From JAGVSR01 sp031413815 (GTDB lineage Bacteria > Pseudomonadota > Alphaproteobacteria > Rhizobiales > Hyphomicrobiaceae), in contig JANOFU010000005.1 of the NCBI GenBank assembly GCA_031413815.1, positions 1 to 64,000 on the forward strand: a DNA stretch of 64,000 nt. Reading direction: 5' to 3'. Position 1 is the stretch's first letter; each line of letters begins with the position of its first letter. Shown here in pieces: positions 34,819 through 43,557 of this stretch. The notes beneath the pieces were generated by a model. That model made no database searches. It was given only the letters and a program-made list of their open reading frames with translations, and was not told the origin of the DNA. The translations under genes and the position numbers were made by a program.

Positions 34819-36474
34819 TTATACGGGTGCTTCGCCGATATTGGAGACGTGGCCGAGTGGCTGAAGGCGGCGCTTTGCTAAAGCGTTATACGTGGAAACA
34901 TGTATCCAGGGTTCGAATCCCTGCGTCTCCGCCATTTTACATTTCCCGCCCTGAACCGCCTCTAAAGCCTTGAAAGGTAAGGTGGTTTTTGGGGTTCTAA
35001 ATCCTCCATTCCGGCAGTATGCCAAGCGGTCCGCGAAGGTCAATTTCAGCACCAGTTTCTTGTCGTCTAGGCGGTCAGAAACCCATAGTTCTTGCGGGTT
35101 TTCGAGGAAGCGGAAGGCGAGTTCAAACTGTTCGGCAGAGCCGCGCTTGGGGAAGGCGTTCGCTTGCAGCTTCTCGATGATGACCAGCTTCTCTCTTTCG
35201 AGATTCGCAATGCGCCGCTCATAGGCCGCGATGACCGAGGCCGTGGAGGATTCCACGATCCGGTCAAGCATCTGCTCGATCTGCTGCTCGGTCTTGCGCA
35301 GATCATCGCGCAGGGCCTTGGCGATTTCCTCGGTGCGGCTGGCGCGCTGCTCCCATGCTTTGAAGAACAGGTCTTTGAACAGGTCAGCCGTTTCCACTGA
35401 GGGGCGCAGGCCTTCCAGCAACGTGCCGAACTGTTCCTCGATCATATCGCGCTTGATGGACTTGCCACGGCACGCGCAGCCTTTGTTGAAGCAGAAGTAA
35501 TAAGGGTGCTTCTTCCCGGTCTTGCTCTTCGACCAGCCTGCGGTGAGCGGCCCGCCGCACTCGGCGCACACGGCATAGCCGCGCAGCGGAAAATCCTCGC
35601 CGATATCTTGGTTGGAAAACACGCGCAGCCCGCCCTTGATGCGGCGCTGGATGGTCTCGTAGGTAGATAGGTCGATCAGGCCCTCGTGATGGCCCTTGCG
35701 CAAGGGCACGCCCCAATGGGGCACTTCGATGTATCCGGCATAGTGCGGGCGGCTGAGAAGGCGCAGCACTTCCTCATATCTGACGCTGCCGTTCTGCGCC
35801 TTACACGGATACTCCGGCTGGGATTCGAGGAAGCGCTTTACTTCGCCTTGTGTCTGAAAACGCCCGGACGCATAGCCCTCAAGGGCTTCTTGCACGATTG
35901 TTGCCAACGGCTCATCGCGTACGAGCAGCTTCCCGTGCCCGGCAACCTTCTTGTAGGCGTAGCCGGTGGGCGCATGAAACACCCAATAGCCATTCATAGC
36001 GCGGGCACGCATCCGGTTCTTGGTCTGCTCACCGTTCTTCTGGCGCTGGTGCTGGCTAGCACTCGCCAGCACGTTCTCGACGAAGATGGAGTCTGAATCA
36101 TCGCCGAATGTGATGGAAGGGCTTTCCAGCTTGCCGCCGGCGAGGCTGATAGCCAAGCGCAGGTCAGTGTGAACGCGCGTGTCACGCGCAAGGCGGCTAA
36201 TGTCATCGATGATGACGGCAATCTCGCCGCTGCCGCTGTGGTGCTTGAGATAGGAAAGCATCGCCATTACGCCGGGCCGCTCGGAGAGTGAGCCGGAGAT
36301 AGCTTTATCGAAGAAGGTCTCTACGACCTCATAGCCTTTGCGCTCGGCATATTCCTGGCAGCGCATGGCTTGGGATTCGAGGCCGTGCCCCTCCTCCACC
36401 TGCTTGGCGCTGGAAACGCGGGCATAGATGACAGCCCGTGTGGTCTGTGATTTTGCGTTGTCGTTGGCGCTCAT
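34819..36474 (-). CDS. Large serine recombinase / integrase
   Basis: A 551-residue site-specific recombinase. The N-terminal resolvase domain has AVIYARVSSAKQVEEGHGLE with the nucleophilic Ser, then a recombinase domain with a zinc-ribbon region (CAECGGPL and CFNKGCAC) and a coiled coil (about residues 380-450). It excises or integrates DNA by a serine-phosphodiester mechanism. The last 45 or so residues (from MAETQGFEPWIHV) are read from the complement of tRNA-Ser and its downstream flank, so the frame continues through the att site. It is preceded by a four-base overlap with the 100-residue gene. Confidence 0.9.
   Translation of the reverse strand: MSANDNAKSQTTRAVIYARVSSAKQVEEGHGLESQAMRCQEYAERKGYEVVETFFDKAISGSLSERPGVMAMLSYLKHHSGSGEIAVIIDDISRLARDTRVHTDLRLAISLAGGKLESPSITFGDDSDSIFVENVLASASQHQRQKNGEQTKNRMRARAMNGYWVFHAPTGYAYKKVAGHGKLLVRDEPLATIVQEALEGYASGRFQTQGEVKRFLESQPEYPCKAQNGSVRYEEVLRLLSRPHYAGYIEVPHWGVPLRKGHHEGLIDLSTYETIQRRIKGGLRVFSNQDIGEDFPLRGYAVCAECGGPLTAGWSKSKTGKKHPYYFCFNKGCACRGKSIKRDMIEEQFGTLLEGLRPSVETADLFKDLFFKAWEQRASRTEEIAKALRDDLRKTEQQIEQMLDRIVESSTASVIAAYERRIANLEREKLVIIEKLQANAFPKRGSAEQFELAFRFLENPQELWVSDRLDDKKLVLKLTFADRLAYCRNGGFRTPKTTLPFKALEAVQGGKCKMAETQGFEPWIHVSTYNALAKRRLQPLGHVSNIGEAPV
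34843..34934 (+). tRNA. tRNA-Ser (anticodon GCT)
   Basis: The 92-base sequence has acceptor arms GGAGACG and CGTCTCC, a D-arm (TGGCCGAGTGG), an anticodon stem-loop with TTGCTAA giving GCT, a long class II variable arm, a GGTTCGAATCC T-arm and an encoded CCA. It decodes AGC/AGU serine codons. The whole gene lies antisense inside the 3' end of the recombinase gene, which marks it as an integration target. Confidence 0.97.
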
Positions 36475-36773
36475 GCTCTCCTTCCTCGTGTTTCCGGCTC
36501 CTTCTCGGCTCGCAATGCGGCGTTGTCATTCGCGGCTGTGGCGCTGGTTTGTTTGACGGCAGGAAAGCTTATCACATTGGCCGCGTCAAAGCCCGATTTT
36601 AGTGAAGAAATATGAGGCTTTGCGCTCTCCGCCCTGCCACTGAACGCATCATCGACGAAGCACTGCGCAATGAGCCAGAGCGTGCGGATGAACTCGGCTT
36701 TCTCAGCCTCGCTGAGATCCATACCATCGAGGTGATGGAGGAAGTTTTGTGGATCGAATGACGTGTGAGGCAT
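36471..36773 (-). CDS. Small protein coupled to the recombinase
   Basis: A 100-residue protein whose N-terminus (MPHTSFDPQNFLHHLDGMDL) precedes a helical LSEAEKAEFIRTLWLIAQCF segment and a polar, Ala-rich tail. Such proteins are often found just before large serine recombinases in alphaproteobacteria, possibly as control or directionality factors, which is inference. The TGA overlaps the recombinase ATG by four bases. Confidence 0.7.
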   Translation of the reverse strand: MPHTSFDPQNFLHHLDGMDLSEAEKAEFIRTLWLIAQCFVDDAFSGRAESAKPHISSLKSGFDAANVISFPAVKQTSATAANDNAALRAEKEPETRGRRA

Positions 36774-37417
36774 GGCGCATTCCTTTCTGCGCCAATTTAT
36801 CAACGCTAGCGGTTCTGCTTGGGTGGAAGCGCTCAAGATGGCGCTAGCACTAGGATCACTAGAAATAGAAAAGGGGGTGCGCATGCACCCCTGCCCCTCG
36901 GCGAGAGCGGGGGTAGCAAGCGCAAGGTGGCTCCGAACGAGGGGCCCCGCTTTGCAAAAGCGGGGATGCGTTTGGATGCCTTGCGCGCGCGTGGGGCAGA
37001 GCCCCATAGCCTCTTCCCTTTGCGTCAAGGATCGAAGCCCGCAGGGCCGAGACCGCTCTGCACGTGAGGGCTCGGTTCACGAGAGCCTGGCCCCGGCTCG
37101 CAGAGACGGGGAGACGCCTGAAGACGAATGTTGGTCGCGTTGTTGAGAGCGGGATGCGCCGGTACCCGCCACCTACGGCGACAAAAGCAGTGAGTGTTGC
37201 TTGTGCCTGAGGGGCGAGCGCCGATTTGGAAGGAGCCCTCAACGGCCGGGTGACTGATAAGACACTGGGACCAAGTGGAACTTTTTGAACGCTCGATGCG
37301 TTTTTTTTAAATAATTGATTGAATTCCGCAGCGAAAGCTTCGCACCAAAACTTGCTGTAAGTAGCGTGCGCGTGGTCATGCCAAACGTTCGGCTCAATAT
37401 TAGAACTGAGGCTGGCA
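36774..37417. other. Intergenic region with two strong hairpins
   Basis: No gene is convincing in these 640 bases. Two hairpins stand out: GGGGTGC-GCAT-GCACCCC (36874-36891) and CCCCGCTTT-GCA-AAAGCGGGG (36945-36965). They lie on the recombinase side and could be transcription stops or att-site arms. The last 120 bases are AT-rich and probably hold the promoter of the nitroreductase operon. Confidence 0.5.
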
Positions 37418-38515
37418 ATGATCAATCGACGAATGTTTCTTTGGGGTGGTGGAAGTTCGGCCCTAGCTTTGGCAGGTGCCGCCTATGTTGGACTCAAAGA
37501 CCAAGGCTCAATGGAGGAATATGAAGCGTTCGTTGCTGCAACGCGTGCGACGCCCAACCATATGCCCGAGACGCGCGATTTAATCCGTTACGCCACGCTC
37601 GCAGCCAACAGTCACAATTCACAGCCTTGGCGATTTAAGGTCGAACAACGCGCCATCACGATCATTCCAGACTTCACGCGACGCCTTGCAGCCGTCGATC
37701 CAGACAATCATCATCTATTTGCAAGTCTGGGCTGTGCGGCAGAAAATCTCAGCATCGCAGCGGCCGCCAGCAATAAGACGGGCACGTTGATCTTCGATCC
37801 CAAGAATGAGGGGTCCATCTCATTTGTGTTTGGAACAAGTTTGATCGATGATCGCTTGCTTTTCGATGCGATCCCAAAGCGGCAATCGACGCGCGGCGAA
37901 TATGACGGAAGGCCTGTCAACGCCGGTGATCTGACTGCACTCGTCAACAGTGCGGCGATGCCGGGCGTTGATCTAGTGTTGATTACTAACCGAACACAGA
38001 TGGACAGAGTCCGGGATCTCGTGATCGCGGGCAACACCGCGCAGATGGCGGACCCCGCCTTCATGCGAGAGCTCGAAACATGGCTGCGCTTCAGTCCGCG
38101 TCGAGCAATGCAAACTGGCGATGGCCTCTTCGGCGCAACCACCGGCAATCCTACGCTTCCGGACTGGCTAGGTCGTTCAATGCTGGGCTTCGTATTCAAG
38201 GCGGATGCTGAAAACGACAAATACGCTGGGCAGATGGCATCGTCCGCAGGTGTTGCCGTGTTTGTGGCCCAGAAGGACGATCCAGAACACTGGGTGCTCG
38301 CCGGACGCGCCTGCCAGCGCTTTGCATTAAAGGCGACCGCGCTCGGCATGAAGCACGCCTTCATCAACCAGCCCGTCGAAGTTCCAAGCCTGCGGCCCGA
38401 TCTGGCAGCCCTGGTTGGCATGCCGGGACGCCGACCGGATATCGTGATGCGCTTTGGTTACGGCCCGGCACTTCCATACTCCGCACGCAGGCCGGTGGAA
38501 GCGGTGCTAGTTTGA
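37418..38515 (+). CDS. Tat-exported nitroreductase-like protein (Acg-type)
   Basis: The 365-residue product starts with a twin-arginine-type signal (INRRMFLWGGGSSALALAGAAYVG). The domain is nitroreductase-like and about 330 residues long, with RYATLAANSHNSQPWRF as the FMN-binding region and VGMPGRRPDIVMRFGYGP near the end. This resembles the Acg subgroup of nitroreductases rather than the small NfsB type. A periplasmic flavoprotein is predicted. Substrate unknown. GAGG six bases before the ATG. Its stop overlaps the next start, so it heads a coupled operon. Confidence 0.78.
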   Translation: MINRRMFLWGGGSSALALAGAAYVGLKDQGSMEEYEAFVAATRATPNHMPETRDLIRYATLAANSHNSQPWRFKVEQRAITIIPDFTRRLAAVDPDNHHLFASLGCAAENLSIAAAASNKTGTLIFDPKNEGSISFVFGTSLIDDRLLFDAIPKRQSTRGEYDGRPVNAGDLTALVNSAAMPGVDLVLITNRTQMDRVRDLVIAGNTAQMADPAFMRELETWLRFSPRRAMQTGDGLFGATTGNPTLPDWLGRSMLGFVFKADAENDKYAGQMASSAGVAVFVAQKDDPEHWVLAGRACQRFALKATALGMKHAFINQPVEVPSLRPDLAALVGMPGRRPDIVMRFGYGPALPYSARRPVEAVLV

Positions 38516-39210
38516 CAGCGCCCTTCACAATCGAGCAGTTTCTAGAAGTCTTCGTTACGTACAATACAGCGATTTGGCCGATGCAAGTGGCCGCGCTTTT
38601 GCTGGGGCTCATTGCGATCACAGCCCTCTGGCGAGAGTGGCCGATCGCAGCACGTTTGATCCCGGCCATCCTCGCGCTCATGTGGGCGGTGAACGGGATT
38701 GGCTATCAATTCCTGTTCTTCACCACGATCAATCCGGCTGCGACAGTGTTCGCCGTTTTCTTCGTGGCGCAGGCCATTCTGTTCGCAATCAGTGCCATAT
38801 CGGCGACAAGCCTGCGATTTGAAACCGGACGGGATTTCCGAACGCTGATCGGCGCTGGATGCATCATCTATGCAATGGCGATCTATCCGATTATCGGAAT
38901 TTGGGCCGGCCACGGTCTAATGGAGGGGCCGATGTTCGGTGTAGCGCCCTGTCCCACAACGATCTTCACCATCGGCATCCTGCTCCTGGCGCGCGGCAAG
39001 TGGGTTGTTTGGCTGTCAGTCATCCCGATCCTATGGTCGGTAGTTGGCCTCGCTGCGGCACTGCAACTGGGCATTCCCGAAGACTTTGGGCTTCCGGTCG
39101 CGGGCGGCGCGCTGTTTGTTTTTCTGGTTGTGGACATCATGCTAGGCGAACGACGCAGAAAGTTGGCTGGCCTTGTAATGGGACCAACTGATGCGCGGGT
39201 GTCGGAGTGA
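38512..39210 (+). CDS. DUF6064-like multi-pass membrane protein
   Basis: A 232-residue protein with about seven hydrophobic segments. FTIEQFLEVFVTYNTAIWPMQ at the N-terminus and VNGIGYQFLFFTTINPAA match the DUF6064 pattern as I remember it. The TTG start at 38512 overlaps the previous stop by four bases. No mechanism is known for the family. Confidence 0.7.
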   Translation: MTAPFTIEQFLEVFVTYNTAIWPMQVAALLLGLIAITALWREWPIAARLIPAILALMWAVNGIGYQFLFFTTINPAATVFAVFFVAQAILFAISAISATSLRFETGRDFRTLIGAGCIIYAMAIYPIIGIWAGHGLMEGPMFGVAPCPTTIFTIGILLLARGKWVVWLSVIPILWSVVGLAAALQLGIPEDFGLPVAGGALFVFLVVDIMLGERRRKLAGLVMGPTDARVSE

Positions 39211-40085
39211 CCCGCGCAACCGCTCTTCTGAAAGCCGATATATCCTCGTCGCCAGTCCGATCGCCCGCTCAATCTGCCCGCGCCATCTTCACGTTCTTTA
39301 TCCTGACTTTTGTTTGGACGTGGGGCCTTTGGGGCATCGTCACATTAGTTCGTGAACAGGTGCCTGACCTAGGAAAAGCGCTCTATCTCGCAGGGGCCTT
39401 TGGTCCGACCTTTGCTGCCGTCTTCGTCACGTTGATGTTTACCGGCAGCGCGGGATTGCGGCGCTGGCTTGCACAATGCCTTCGATGGCGCATTGGTTGG
39501 CGCTGGTACGCGCTCGCCTTCATCGTGCCACCGCTAATCTTGCTGGTGGCGCTCGGCCTGCATCTAGCGTTGGGCGGCACTATGCCCGCGTCACCCTATG
39601 CCGACCGCGTCTTGATTGCCGCCGCGCAATTTCTGGTGATCGCAATCTTCGGCGGCCCGTTGGGTGAGGAGTTTGGCTGGCGTGGTTACGCGCTTCCGGC
39701 GCTGAGCGCGCGCATGGGCTGGCGCGGCGCTGGTGCCTTGATCGGCTTCGCGTGGGCGCTTTGGCATTTACCCTTGCTGTTCATGGCAGACACAGCGCAG
39801 GCCGACCTGCCGATCGCACTCTTTCTGATTAGTACCGTGGGCTTGTCTGTCATCATGGCGCGCCTCGGGGTTTACGCCGGCTTTAGCGTGCTGCCCGCGC
39901 TGTTGCTCCACAGCGTAATCAATTGGTGGTCGGTGATCGTGCCGATTGGTGCCGATTCACAGGCTTATTCCCTGGTCGCCAGCTTAGCGATTTTGATCGC
40001 ACTGTTTGCGGTGGTCGTGCCAGGACCCAAGACAGCGTCCATGCAGTTGAAGCCCGCTCACGCCAAATCGCAGGCAACGCCATGA
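39207..40085 (+). CDS. CPBP-family intramembrane metalloprotease 1
   Basis: A 292-residue member of the CAAX protease / bacteriocin-processing (CPBP, ABI) family. The three catalytic motifs are visible: GEEFGWRGYALP (EExxxR), ALIGFAWALWHLP (His motif) and LLLHSVINW (HxxxN). At least seven spans are predicted. Members cleave prenylated proteins, act in bacteriocin immunity or in other membrane processing. GTG start at 39207 overlaps the preceding stop. Confidence 0.85.
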   Translation: MTRATALLKADISSSPVRSPAQSARAIFTFFILTFVWTWGLWGIVTLVREQVPDLGKALYLAGAFGPTFAAVFVTLMFTGSAGLRRWLAQCLRWRIGWRWYALAFIVPPLILLVALGLHLALGGTMPASPYADRVLIAAAQFLVIAIFGGPLGEEFGWRGYALPALSARMGWRGAGALIGFAWALWHLPLLFMADTAQADLPIALFLISTVGLSVIMARLGVYAGFSVLPALLLHSVINWWSVIVPIGADSQAYSLVASLAILIALFAVVVPGPKTASMQLKPAHAKSQATP

Positions 40086-40948
40086 CGAATTCCTGGCTCA
40101 AATCGCACCCGGTGCTGGCTTACTACGCCTTGGTATTCGCCATCTCTTGGGGCGGCATTCTGTTGGTGGTCGGCCCGAGCGGAATTTTCAACTCCAAGGC
40201 CAACCCCGAAGAGCTGACGCAATTTATATACTTTGCGGCGCTCGCGGGGCCGAGCGTCGCCGGAGTTGCCATGACGGGCCTCCTTCACGGAAAAGCAGGC
40301 CTTCGCGACCTGCTCGCCCGGGTGCTCCACTGGCGGGTAAACGTGCGCTGGTACCTGGTCGCGCTACTGACGGCTCCGATCCTAATGGCGGCGGTCATCT
40401 TCGCGCTCTCGCTGACATCTCCGGTATTTGTCCCCGCTATTGTCAAAACCGACGACAGGGTGGGCCTTGTGATCTCGGGCATCGTGCTTGGGCTGGTGGT
40501 GTCCTTTTTCGAGGAGATTGGCTGGACAGGTTTCGCGACGCCAGAGCTCCGAAAACGCTATGGGTTTCTTCCCGCTGGGATGGTGATTGGACTTGTGTGG
40601 GGCGCCTGGCACTACCCTCTCTTTTCTGGAAGCGCATCGGGGGCGATCCCGCCAGCGCTCTATATCGGCGTGCTGCTCTTCACCTTTCTCATACCCTTCA
40701 GAATTCTCATGGTGTGGCTCTATGAGCGCACCAAGAGCGTCCTCGTCGTGATGCTAATGCATGCGCCTCTCGCGGCCGGTCAGTTGATCCTCCTCCCTTC
40801 GGCGATTTCGAACGAAAGCGCCGTCATTTTCGATCTCGCTTTCGCCGCCGCACTCTGGGTTGTCGTGGCGGCGGTCTATGTGACCAAAGGTGCAGATGGG
40901 CGTAGCAAACTGGCTTCTTCAGAAGAAGCGCCAAAGCGTCAACCATGA
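40082..40948 (+). CDS. CPBP-family intramembrane metalloprotease 2 (variant motif)
   Basis: A 288-residue CPBP protein. The Glu-Glu motif reads FEEIGWTGFATP, with Thr in place of the Arg of EExxxR, and the third motif (LMHAPLAAG) lacks the usual Asn. The His motif VWGAWHYPLF is intact. Such variants occur in the family, and activity is uncertain. It is close in sequence to the third CPBP protein of the operon. ATG at 40082 overlaps the preceding stop by four bases, and the frame extends upstream to 39923 without support. Confidence 0.85.
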   Translation: MTNSWLKSHPVLAYYALVFAISWGGILLVVGPSGIFNSKANPEELTQFIYFAALAGPSVAGVAMTGLLHGKAGLRDLLARVLHWRVNVRWYLVALLTAPILMAAVIFALSLTSPVFVPAIVKTDDRVGLVISGIVLGLVVSFFEEIGWTGFATPELRKRYGFLPAGMVIGLVWGAWHYPLFSGSASGAIPPALYIGVLLFTFLIPFRILMVWLYERTKSVLVVMLMHAPLAAGQLILLPSAISNESAVIFDLAFAAALWVVVAAVYVTKGADGRSKLASSEEAPKRQP

Positions 40949-41934
40949 CGTCAATGTCCAGACTTCAAAAGCTGCTGGTTATCGTCACGCTTGGAACAGT
41001 CGCACTGGGTGTGTTTGTTGCGTGGCGTTTCCAAACCGATATCGAACAAGCCCGCGCTCGCGTTGCACACGGCAGCACGGTTGTCGCAACGCCCTGCGGT
41101 CCAATCGAATATCAGGAAGCAGGCAGCGGCGTTCCCTTGCTCGCGGTTCATGGCAGTGGTGGCGGATACGATCAAGGCATGGCGTTCGCCGCGCCGCTGA
41201 CGCGTCAAGGCATTCGCGTGATCGCCATGTCCCGCTTCGGCTACCTGCGCACGCCGATGCCCGCGGATGCTAGCGCTGACGCGCAGGCCGATGCGCATGT
41301 TTGTCTCATGGATGCGCTGGGTATCCAACAAGCCGCCGTTCTTGGCGGTTCGGCCGGCGCCCCGTCAGCGTTACAGATGGCAATCCGACACCCTGATCGC
41401 ATCAGCGCCCTCATCCTTGTGGCACCACTCGCCTACAAGCCGCCTACGCAAGCCAATTCTGCGCCGCCGATGGCGCCGTGGATCGAGAACACGATGATGG
41501 CGGTCATCGGATCGGATTTCCTGTTTTGGTCGGCAATGCATCTGTCGCGCGATTCAATGATCAATACAGTGCTCGCAACACCGCCCGCGCTATTGGCGAA
41601 TGCGAGCGAGTCCGAGCGGGCGCGGATCAACGCGATGCTCGACAACATCCTGCCTGTACGTGCCCGCGCGGAAGGCCTGCGCAGCGACAGTGCTGTGGGA
41701 AAGAGTCTTTTGTCTTCACCACTTGAAACCGTTCGCGCGCCTACGCTGGTCATTGCCGCGCGTGACGACCGATACGGCACCTATGCCAGTGCGCAGTACA
41801 CCGCTGGTCGCATTGCCGGGGCCAAATTCATTGGTTTCGCACACGGCGGCCACACCTGGGTTGGGCACAACGAAGAAGTCATGGCCGAGATTGCGAAGCT
41901 GCTCATGTTGGTTAACGAGCGGGCCATACCATGA
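40945..41934 (+). CDS. Alpha/beta hydrolase with N-terminal membrane anchor
   Basis: A 329-residue alpha/beta-hydrolase-fold protein. An N-terminal hydrophobic helix (LLVIVTLGTVALGVFVAW) is likely a signal anchor. Nucleophile elbow GGSAGAPS (around residue 137), an Asp in VIAARDDRYG and the His in FAHGGHTWVGHNEE complete the triad. The oxyanion segment AVHGSGGG is present. Substrate unknown (esterase or haloperoxidase/dehalogenase-like). It sits between CPBP genes with four-base overlaps on both sides. Confidence 0.85.
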   Translation: MTSMSRLQKLLVIVTLGTVALGVFVAWRFQTDIEQARARVAHGSTVVATPCGPIEYQEAGSGVPLLAVHGSGGGYDQGMAFAAPLTRQGIRVIAMSRFGYLRTPMPADASADAQADAHVCLMDALGIQQAAVLGGSAGAPSALQMAIRHPDRISALILVAPLAYKPPTQANSAPPMAPWIENTMMAVIGSDFLFWSAMHLSRDSMINTVLATPPALLANASESERARINAMLDNILPVRARAEGLRSDSAVGKSLLSSPLETVRAPTLVIAARDDRYGTYASAQYTAGRIAGAKFIGFAHGGHTWVGHNEEVMAEIAKLLMLVNERAIP

Positions 41935-42746
41935 GGCTTACCCCATGGGTCCAACGCCGCCCATTGCTTGGCTATTTCACACTGGCCTTCGCCATCAGCT
42001 GGGGCGGCCTATTTGCCGTCCTCGCGGCCAGGGGCTTCGATCTTTCGCCAATGCAGCCCCTGGAGGCCGGTCTAATCTTTCTGGCCATGGTGTTGGGGCC
42101 GAGCGTGAGTGGCATCACCCTTGTAGCGTTGCTGGACGGACGCGCCGGGTTGCAAGAACTTGTCGCGCGTCTGGTGGTATGGCGGGTGAACGCTTGGTGG
42201 TACGCCGTCGCACTGCTGACAATGCCGACGCTCTTGCTGACAATTCTGTGGACCTTGAGTGCCATTTTCGATCCAGCTTTTTTACCCCGTTTCCAATGGG
42301 CGCTATTTGCAGTCGGCCTCGTCGCTGGTGGCTTTGAGGAAATCGGTTGGACAGGATTTGCAACGCCTCGGCTTTTGGCCCGCCACACTCTCTGGTGGGC
42401 CGGGCTGTTGCTTGGCGTCATTTGGGCGTTGTGGCACCTGCTTGTCGATTTTCGCTATAATTTCGATGCGATGGGGGTCACTTGGCCGCTCGAATTCGCC
42501 ATCGTCTATCTCGCGACACTGACGCCGTATCGAATGCTCATGACGTGGGTCTATTACCACACACAGAGTCTGTTGCTGGGAATACTGATGCACGCGAGTT
42601 TTACGGGTGGGCTACTCGTTCTGTTTCCTGCGACATCACCGGCACAGAGCCTGTTTTGGCAATCCATGCTTGCACTCACCTTGTGGGGTTTGGTGATGCT
42701 GGTCGCCCGCAGCAAACCAAAAGAAGTTGGAGACACCCGTGAGTGA
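41931..42746 (+). CDS. CPBP-family intramembrane metalloprotease 3 (variant motif)
   Basis: A 271-residue CPBP protein, similar along its length to the second one (ISWGGLFAVLAARGF, WRVNAWWYAVALLT, FEEIGWTGFATPRL), implying a tandem duplication. The Arg of EExxxR is Thr, and the third motif (LMHASFTGG) lacks Asn, while the His motif IWALWHLL is kept. ATG at 41931 overlaps the previous stop. The stop overlaps the nitroreductase start by eight bases. Confidence 0.85.
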   Translation: MRLTPWVQRRPLLGYFTLAFAISWGGLFAVLAARGFDLSPMQPLEAGLIFLAMVLGPSVSGITLVALLDGRAGLQELVARLVVWRVNAWWYAVALLTMPTLLLTILWTLSAIFDPAFLPRFQWALFAVGLVAGGFEEIGWTGFATPRLLARHTLWWAGLLLGVIWALWHLLVDFRYNFDAMGVTWPLEFAIVYLATLTPYRMLMTWVYYHTQSLLLGILMHASFTGGLLVLFPATSPAQSLFWQSMLALTLWGLVMLVARSKPKEVGDTRE

Positions 42747-43464
42747 TTCAGAGATTGCCTGCGATTTTGATGCGTTTGCGAAAGTTGTCCGCACGCGCCG
42801 CTCAGTGCGCGCCTATCTGCCAGAATTGATCCCGGATGCGGCATTGGATGCCTGTTTTGAATTGGCACTGCTGGCACCGACGTCGCATAATTTGGAGACT
42901 TGGCAATTCATTGATGTGCGCAGTCCGGAAAAACTCGCTTTGCTTCGTCACTATTGCCTGGACCAGCCGCCCGCCATGCAAGCCCCAACCCTCATCGTCG
43001 CGGTCGCGAGGCCTGATTTCTGGCGGCCGGGTCGCCGATTGATGCTGGAAGCGCTTGCGAAAGAGCACGGCGCTGCGCCTGAATTGGTGCAGAAATACCG
43101 AACCTTCATTCCACTGATATTTGAAGATGGTCCCTTTCATATCCTGGCGCCTTTCAAGCGACTGGCGTTTTGGGGCATTGGACTTTTCAAACCGTTCTGA
43201 CGCGTTGATGTCGGGCGAGCGGGGCAGGAGCTATGGGCGACAAAAACCGCCGCACTCGCCTGCCAGAACTTGATGCTCGCTTTGCGTGCAGCTGGTTTTG
43301 ACAGCTGCGCGATGGAGGGATTTGACGAGCCCCGCGTAAAGCTTCTCTTGGGCCTTCCGCGAGCCGCTCGCGTGGTGATGGTGATAGCCGCAGGCCGACG
43401 CGCAGACGGCGGAGTGATGCCGCAATACAGGTTCGACGCGAACCTCTACATCCAGCGAGTTTGA
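42739..43464 (+). pseudogene. Nitroreductase broken by one in-frame TGA
   Basis: A GTG start at 42739 gives 153 codons of a small nitroreductase (VVRTRRSVRAYLPELIPDAAL, APTSHNLETWQF) ending at TGA 43198-43200. The same frame continues without another stop to 43464 and encodes the rest of the domain: LWATKTAALACQNLMLAL, GFDSCAMEGFDEPRVKLLLG, VVMVIAAGRRADGG. The site lies in the loop between LFKPF and RVDVG, where relatives have a KPxxRxP-type sequence, so a single base change is the likely cause. Readthrough is possible, or a sequencing error. Confidence 0.85.
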
Positions 43465-43557
43465 TATTCGGTCGAACTCGAAAACGCCATCGGGCTGGCC
43501 GACGACATCGATGGTGACGGTCCGCCAAGAGTTTTAGTTCCGTAAAGGCTCAACCGA

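Noticed and set aside
36945..36965. CCCCGCTTTGCAAAAGCGGGG hairpin as an attachment-site copy of the tRNA-Ser anticodon stem
   Set aside because: Only the short CGCTTTGC-AAAGCG part resembles the tRNA; an att copy should match the tRNA 3' end.
43198..43200. Selenocysteine or programmed recoding at the nitroreductase TGA
   Set aside because: No evidence for a SECIS element, and the family does not use selenocysteine; a point mutation or error is simpler.
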